From Ndongobacter massiliensis (GTDB lineage Bacteria > Bacillota > Clostridia > Tissierellales > Peptoniphilaceae), in contig NZ_LT635480.1 in the NCBI RefSeq assembly GCF_900120375.1, positions 62,001 to 126,000 of the forward strand: DNA of 64,000 bases. Direction: 5' to 3'. Below the pieces are notes generated by a model that did not search any database, had not been told where the DNA came from, and saw only the letters and a program-made list of their open reading frames with translations. The translations under genes and the position numbers were made by a program. The first letter of the stretch is position 1, and each line of letters starts with the position of its first letter. Positions 60,073 to 64,000 of the stretch are shown piece by piece.

Positions 60073-61338
60073 ATGTTCATTGATACAGCGCGCATTACCG
60101 TCGAGGCGGGAAATGGCGGGGACGGTGCCATTGCGTGGCGCAGAGAAAAATATGAACCGTCGGGCGGACCCGACGGCGGAGATGGGGGAGATGGCGGTTC
60201 GGTGTTTTTTGAAGCCGATAAAGATTTGCAGACGCTCCTCGATTTTCGCTACCATACCAAGTATCGGGCGGAGTCCGGCGAACGTGGTAAAAAAAAGAAA
60301 ATGTTCGGAAAAAAAGGCGCTGATTTAATCCTGAAAGTGCCCATGGGTACCACGATTCGTGAGGCGGAAAGCCGAAAACTCATTGCCGATCTCAAAGAGG
60401 ACGGACAGCGCTTCCTTGCGGTGCGCGGCGGGCATGGCGGCAAGGGCAATGCGCGTTTCAAGAACTCAATTCGACAGGCGCCGCGTTTTGCCAAGCCGGG
60501 CGGATTGGGACAAAAACTGGAGGTTTTGCTCGAAGTAAAATTGATTGCGGACGTCGGACTCGTGGGGTTACCCAATGTGGGAAAAAGCTCCTTGCTATCG
60601 ATTCTGTCCAATGCCAAACCGAAAATTGCCGATTATCACTTCACCACATTGGAACCGAATTTAGGTGTCATGCAACTCGGCGAGGGACGGGCACTGATTT
60701 TGGCGGATATTCCCGGGTTAATTGAAGGCGCACATGAGGGAACGGGATTGGGGCATGACTTTCTGCGTCACATTGAACGCACTCGCTTTTTAGTACATGT
60801 GCTGGATATGAGCGGTTATGAGGGGCGCGATCCCGTAGACGATTTTCGCCTGATTCAGGATGAACTGGAAGCCTATCAGGTTGGGTTGGCGCAAAAAGTT
60901 CGCTTGGTCGTGGCGAATAAAAGCGATCTGCCGCAGGCAAGGGAGAATCTTCGGCGATTTCAGCAGCAGTATCCGCAATACCCCGTACTGTGTACCAGCG
61001 CGGCGACTACGCAGGGGATTGCCGAATTGAAACACTTTTTACAACGGGAAATGGCGAAAGCACCGGAACAAATGGATACAACCGAACCGCTGACCGATGT
61101 GGCTGAATTTTTCCGAACGGATCCTTCTCTTTCGATTTACCGCGAGGGTTCGATTATTTATTGCAAGGGAGAGCCCCTGCAAACATTGACGCGCAAGTTA
61201 TTGATTGAAGACGAGGATTCCGTCACATTCTTTGAAAATTCCCTCGAAACAATGGGGGTTATGGAACAGATTCGCGCCTTGCATCCCGCCGAAGAGGATG
61301 TCATTGATGTGGAAGGGTTTCAGTTTGAGTGGCTGTAA
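60073..61338 (+). CDS. obgE: Obg-family GTPase
   Basis: 421 residues: Gly-rich Obg domain (1-157, EAGNGGDGAIAWRREKYEPSGGPDGGDGG), G domain with GLPNVGKSS (G1), DIPGL (G3) and NKSD (G4), and a C-terminal OCT domain (about 345-421). Essential ribosome-assembly and stress GTPase. GGGGAGG lies before the ATG. The stop codon overlaps the proposed ddl start (TAATG). Confidence 0.96.
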   Translation: MFIDTARITVEAGNGGDGAIAWRREKYEPSGGPDGGDGGDGGSVFFEADKDLQTLLDFRYHTKYRAESGERGKKKKMFGKKGADLILKVPMGTTIREAESRKLIADLKEDGQRFLAVRGGHGGKGNARFKNSIRQAPRFAKPGGLGQKLEVLLEVKLIADVGLVGLPNVGKSSLLSILSNAKPKIADYHFTTLEPNLGVMQLGEGRALILADIPGLIEGAHEGTGLGHDFLRHIERTRFLVHVLDMSGYEGRDPVDDFRLIQDELEAYQVGLAQKVRLVVANKSDLPQARENLRRFQQQYPQYPVLCTSAATTQGIAELKHFLQREMAKAPEQMDTTEPLTDVAEFFRTDPSLSIYREGSIIYCKGEPLQTLTRKLLIEDEDSVTFFENSLETMGVMEQIRALHPAEEDVIDVEGFQFEWL

Positions 61339-62456
61339 TGGGGGAGATGGCTTTGAAAAAGATCATGGTGGTATGCGGTGGACGCAGCACCGAGCACGAA
61401 ATTTCGCTGCGCAGCGCCCGTAATGTCCTGAATTCTCTGGATCGGGAAAAATATCGAGTTTTTGGACTCTTTATCGACAAGCTGGGGCGCATGATTCCTT
61501 TGGGGGAAGTCGTTCATCCGGTCGAACGCCCGGCAGATTTGATTCGTTCTGCCGAAGGAACTCTGCTCGATTCCGTGGGACGTTTTGCATCTTGGGTGTC
61601 GGAATTGCAGGCGGATGCGGCAGAGCCGCTTCTGATTTTTCCCCTGATTCATGGGCAAACGGGAGAAGACGGGGAATTGCAGGGCTTTTTTCAAGCATTG
61701 GGGCTGCCCTATGTGGGCACGCGCCTGACGTCCAGTGCGCTTTGTATGGATAAAGGCTTTGCCAATCAGATCTTTCGTGAAGCGGGATTACCGAAGGCAA
61801 AATTTTACGTGTTGAACCGTTTTTCGTATGACGCTTGCACGACCGAGGCACAGCGCGCGCGCTTGCTGGACGAAATTGTTGAAGTCTGCGGTCCACGCCT
61901 TTTTGTCAAACCGGCCAACAACGGCTCTTCCATCGGCGTCAGTCGTGCGGAGCGGGGAAATTTAGAAGAAGCGTTGGCATTGGCATTTCATTACGATCGA
62001 CGCGTCGTCATCGAAGAAGAAATCATCGGGCGGGAATTGGAAGTTTCAATTTTAGGAAACGGCACCGCACGCGCCTCGCTGCCCGGCAGCTACACCTCTC
62101 ATCGCGATCTTTTGGATTACACGGCAAAATACAATGATAAAATGACGGTGGAAAATGTCCCCCATCCGCTTTCGGAAGAAAAATACGATGAAGTGCGCAA
62201 GCTGGCGTTGCAGGCGTATCACGCGCTGTGTTGCGAGGGCTATGCGCGCGTCGATATTTTTATGGACGCACAGGGACAATTTTACGTCAATGAAATCAAC
62301 ACCTCGCCGGGGATGACGCCGACCTCGCTGGCATCAAAGTTGTGGACGTCTCTGACGGACATGACCTTTTCGGAATACTTGGATGCAATCATTGCGTATG
62401 GCGAGGAATCGGAAGAGGCCGCTCGGCAAGTGGCAACATCGTGGGAGGATCAATGA
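61338..62456 (+). CDS. ddl: D-alanine--D-alanine ligase
   Basis: ATP-grasp enzyme of about 372 residues: VVCGGRSTEHEISLRSA N-terminus, FPLIHGQTGEDGELQGFFQALG, FVKPANNGSSIGVS, and the metal/ATP block YVNEINTSPGMTPTS. It makes the D-Ala-D-Ala end of the peptidoglycan stem, which is then used by MurF encoded next. Start choice is open: ATG 61338 overlaps the obgE stop, ATG 61347 is also possible, and TTG 61353 has the best-spaced ribosome site (GGGGGAG). Confidence 0.95.
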   Translation: MGEMALKKIMVVCGGRSTEHEISLRSARNVLNSLDREKYRVFGLFIDKLGRMIPLGEVVHPVERPADLIRSAEGTLLDSVGRFASWVSELQADAAEPLLIFPLIHGQTGEDGELQGFFQALGLPYVGTRLTSSALCMDKGFANQIFREAGLPKAKFYVLNRFSYDACTTEAQRARLLDEIVEVCGPRLFVKPANNGSSIGVSRAERGNLEEALALAFHYDRRVVIEEEIIGRELEVSILGNGTARASLPGSYTSHRDLLDYTAKYNDKMTVENVPHPLSEEKYDEVRKLALQAYHALCCEGYARVDIFMDAQGQFYVNEINTSPGMTPTSLASKLWTSLTDMTFSEYLDAIIAYGEESEEAARQVATSWEDQ

Positions 62457-63826
62457 AAAACCAGACCATCGGCTCCATCGCCGCATTCGCCGGAGCCGCA
62501 CTGCAGACGCCGCAGGATGCGGCACAGCCCATCCATGAAATTTCGACCGATTCGCGAACGATACACGCGGGCGATGTGTATCTTCCGTTGCTCGGGGCGC
62601 GTTTAGACGGTCATCAATTTATTGAGGAAGCCTTTTCGAAAGGCGCTGTGGCGACGTTCTGTGATCGCGAACACGAATTGCCGCAAGACCATTGTACATT
62701 GCTGGTCGATGATACGATGGAAGCATTTCAACAGTTGGCGAAAAATTATCGCGCTGCCTTGGATGTGAAAATTATCGGCATTACGGGCTCCAACGGCAAA
62801 ACAACGACAAAAGACATTGTCAATTCCGTCCTGCGGGAGCGTTATCGCACTAAAAAAACGGTGGGAAATTTCAACAATCAGATCGGCGTACCGCGTACAC
62901 TCCTGGATTTGGACGAAGATACCGAAATCGGCGTGGTGGAGATGGGGATGGATCATTTTCACGAAATTTCCAAACTGGTGGAATTGGCACGCCCTGACTT
63001 CACGATTATTACAAATGTTGGGGATTCTCATTTGTTGGAGTTGGGCACGAAGGAAAATGTGGCGCAGGCAAAACTGGAAATTTTAGAGCAACAGGACGAG
63101 AACGGCTATTTTCTCTACAATTACGATGATATGGTGTTGCGCAAGGCTGTTTGCGAACGAGAAATCCGTCCGAAAGTTCTGACGTACGGTACGGATCCCG
63201 GCGCGGATTATCGCATTGTCATTACCCGCTCCAATGCCGCGGGCACTTCTTTTTCGGTCAACGGCACGCCATGGCATATCAACCTCATCGGTTCCTATCA
63301 GGCGTATAATGCGACCGTCGCCGTGATCATCGGACAACTGCTGGGTTTGAGCGCCGGAGAAATTCGCCGCGGGTTACACGTTGAGGATCCGACGGCGATG
63401 CGCAACGAGTTGGTGCACTGTGACGGCTTCGACATCCTCGTGGATTGCTACAAATCCAATCCGCAGAGTCTGGCAGAAGCCCTTGAGACGATGCAGCTGC
63501 TCGCCGGATATCCGCAGAAAATAGCCATTTTAGGGGATATGCTGGAACTCGGACCGGATGAAGAGCGTCTGCATTATGAAGCGGGACTTGCCATGCGCCC
63601 CGATGAAATCGACTATCTGTTGTTTATCGGCGACTTGGCGAAGGAGATGGAACGCGGTGCGCTCGTTCACTTTCCGCGTTCGCGGGTTTTTCACTTCAAC
63701 TCCAAGCCGGATTTGGTCGATCGGGCAAAAACATTGATTGATAAGAGCACATTGGTCTTGGTCAAAGCTTCCCGCGCCATGCGCCTGGAAGAAGTGGTCG
63801 AGAGTATACGCAAAACGACAGTATGA
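62453..63826 (+). CDS. murF: UDP-N-acetylmuramoyl-tripeptide--D-alanyl-D-alanine ligase
   Basis: 457 residues from ATG 62453, overlapping the ddl stop (ATGA). Mur-ligase blocks: STDSRTIHAGDVYLPLLG, ITGSNGKTTTKDIV (ATP site), KTVGNFNNQIGVPRTLL, VVEMGMDHFHEI, and C-terminal DCYKSNPQSLAEALE and ILGDMLELG. It adds D-Ala-D-Ala to the cytoplasmic peptidoglycan precursor. Confidence 0.96.
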   Translation: MKNQTIGSIAAFAGAALQTPQDAAQPIHEISTDSRTIHAGDVYLPLLGARLDGHQFIEEAFSKGAVATFCDREHELPQDHCTLLVDDTMEAFQQLAKNYRAALDVKIIGITGSNGKTTTKDIVNSVLRERYRTKKTVGNFNNQIGVPRTLLDLDEDTEIGVVEMGMDHFHEISKLVELARPDFTIITNVGDSHLLELGTKENVAQAKLEILEQQDENGYFLYNYDDMVLRKAVCEREIRPKVLTYGTDPGADYRIVITRSNAAGTSFSVNGTPWHINLIGSYQAYNATVAVIIGQLLGLSAGEIRRGLHVEDPTAMRNELVHCDGFDILVDCYKSNPQSLAEALETMQLLAGYPQKIAILGDMLELGPDEERLHYEAGLAMRPDEIDYLLFIGDLAKEMERGALVHFPRSRVFHFNSKPDLVDRAKTLIDKSTLVLVKASRAMRLEEVVESIRKTTV

Positions 63827-63847
63827 CAGGGATTGCCGCTGCAATGT

Positions 63848-63877
63848 TTGCAATTGTTTCGGTTGCTGTGGTAGAAT
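63848..63877 (+). promoter_or_regulatory. Promoter of rpmE
   Basis: TTGCAA (63848-63853), 18-nt spacer, extended -10 TGGTAGAAT (63869-63877), then a G-rich ribosome site before the rpmE start. Confidence 0.75.
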
Positions 63878-63907
63878 ACCCAAGTCAGGAATATGGGGGG
63901 TGATTAT

Positions 63908-64000
63908 ATGAAAAAGGAAATTCATCCGGAGTATTACGAGGATGCCACGGTGGAGTGCGCTTGCGGCAATACCTTCACTACCGGATCGACAAAAAAGAAT
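63908..64000 (+). CDS. rpmE: 50S ribosomal protein L31, 5' part (runs off the window)
   Basis: 31 codons visible: [23 protein letters not shown] is the L31 opening. The CAC pair is the first half of the zinc site, so this is the zinc-binding (C+) form. GGGGGGTGAT lies before the ATG. The rest of the gene lies beyond base 64000. Confidence 0.93.
   Translation, partial: MKKEIHPEYYEDATVECACGNTFTTGSTKKN

Noticed and set aside
1-64000. tRNA, rRNA, insertion sequences or phage genes
   Set aside because: I looked for T-loop-like GTTCGA motifs, transposase or integrase motifs and long terminal inverted repeats and found none outside coding genes.

Overview
The window (64 kb, moderate GC, dense genes, strong AGGAGG-type ribosome binding sites, T-box control, sortase motif, lipoproteins, no outer-membrane genes) looks like a chromosome segment of a low-GC-lineage Gram-positive (Firmicutes). 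The mix of a streptococcal-type Shp/Hts haem system, an M16C peptidase, an MMPL/heptad-repeat pair and large glucan/choline-binding-like repeat proteins suggests an anaerobic coccus of the Tissierellia/Peptoniphilaceae type. That placement is an inference only.

Layout. 1-4556: haem acquisition: a surface protein with a sortase signal (partial), Shp, and the HtsABC haem ABC transporter. 4630-10805: a PRD regulator followed by a promoter-led operon of epimerase, UPF0303 protein, M20 dipeptidase, PTS EIICB and EIIA, closed by a strong terminator. 10866-11572: non-coding, with degenerate repeats. 11573-12805: MFS transporter. 12800-15372 (minus): amino-acid ABC transporter under a consensus promoter and a T-box leader. 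15391-21036 (minus): isochorismatase-like hydrolase, lipoprotein, Leu/Gly heptad-repeat secreted protein and MMPL transporter. 21075-26178 (minus): M16C peptidase, aldehyde dehydrogenase, exonuclease III. 26582-27614: rpsF-ssb-rpsR.

27751-58630 is the striking region: a surface polysaccharide locus. It holds a 4,6-dehydratase, an aminotransferase, an initiating sugar-phosphate transferase, an asparagine-synthase-like enzyme, a Wzx flippase, a Wzy polymerase, a complete WbpA-B-D-E-I set predicted to make UDP-ManNAc3NAcA, and four glycosyltransferases. Interleaved in it are four large secreted proteins built from the same 64-66-residue composite aromatic repeat but with different catalytic heads: two L,D-transpeptidases, one GH25 muramidase and one class-A beta-lactamase-like serine hydrolase. 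My main hypothesis is that the repeats bind the polymer made by the same locus, so that polymer and polymer-anchored wall-remodelling enzymes form one genetic module.

58947-64000 is conserved housekeeping: rplU-prp-rpmA (with Prp protease and a cleavable L27 leader), obgE, ddl, murF and the start of rpmE. I found no tRNA or rRNA genes, CRISPR arrays or insertion sequences.
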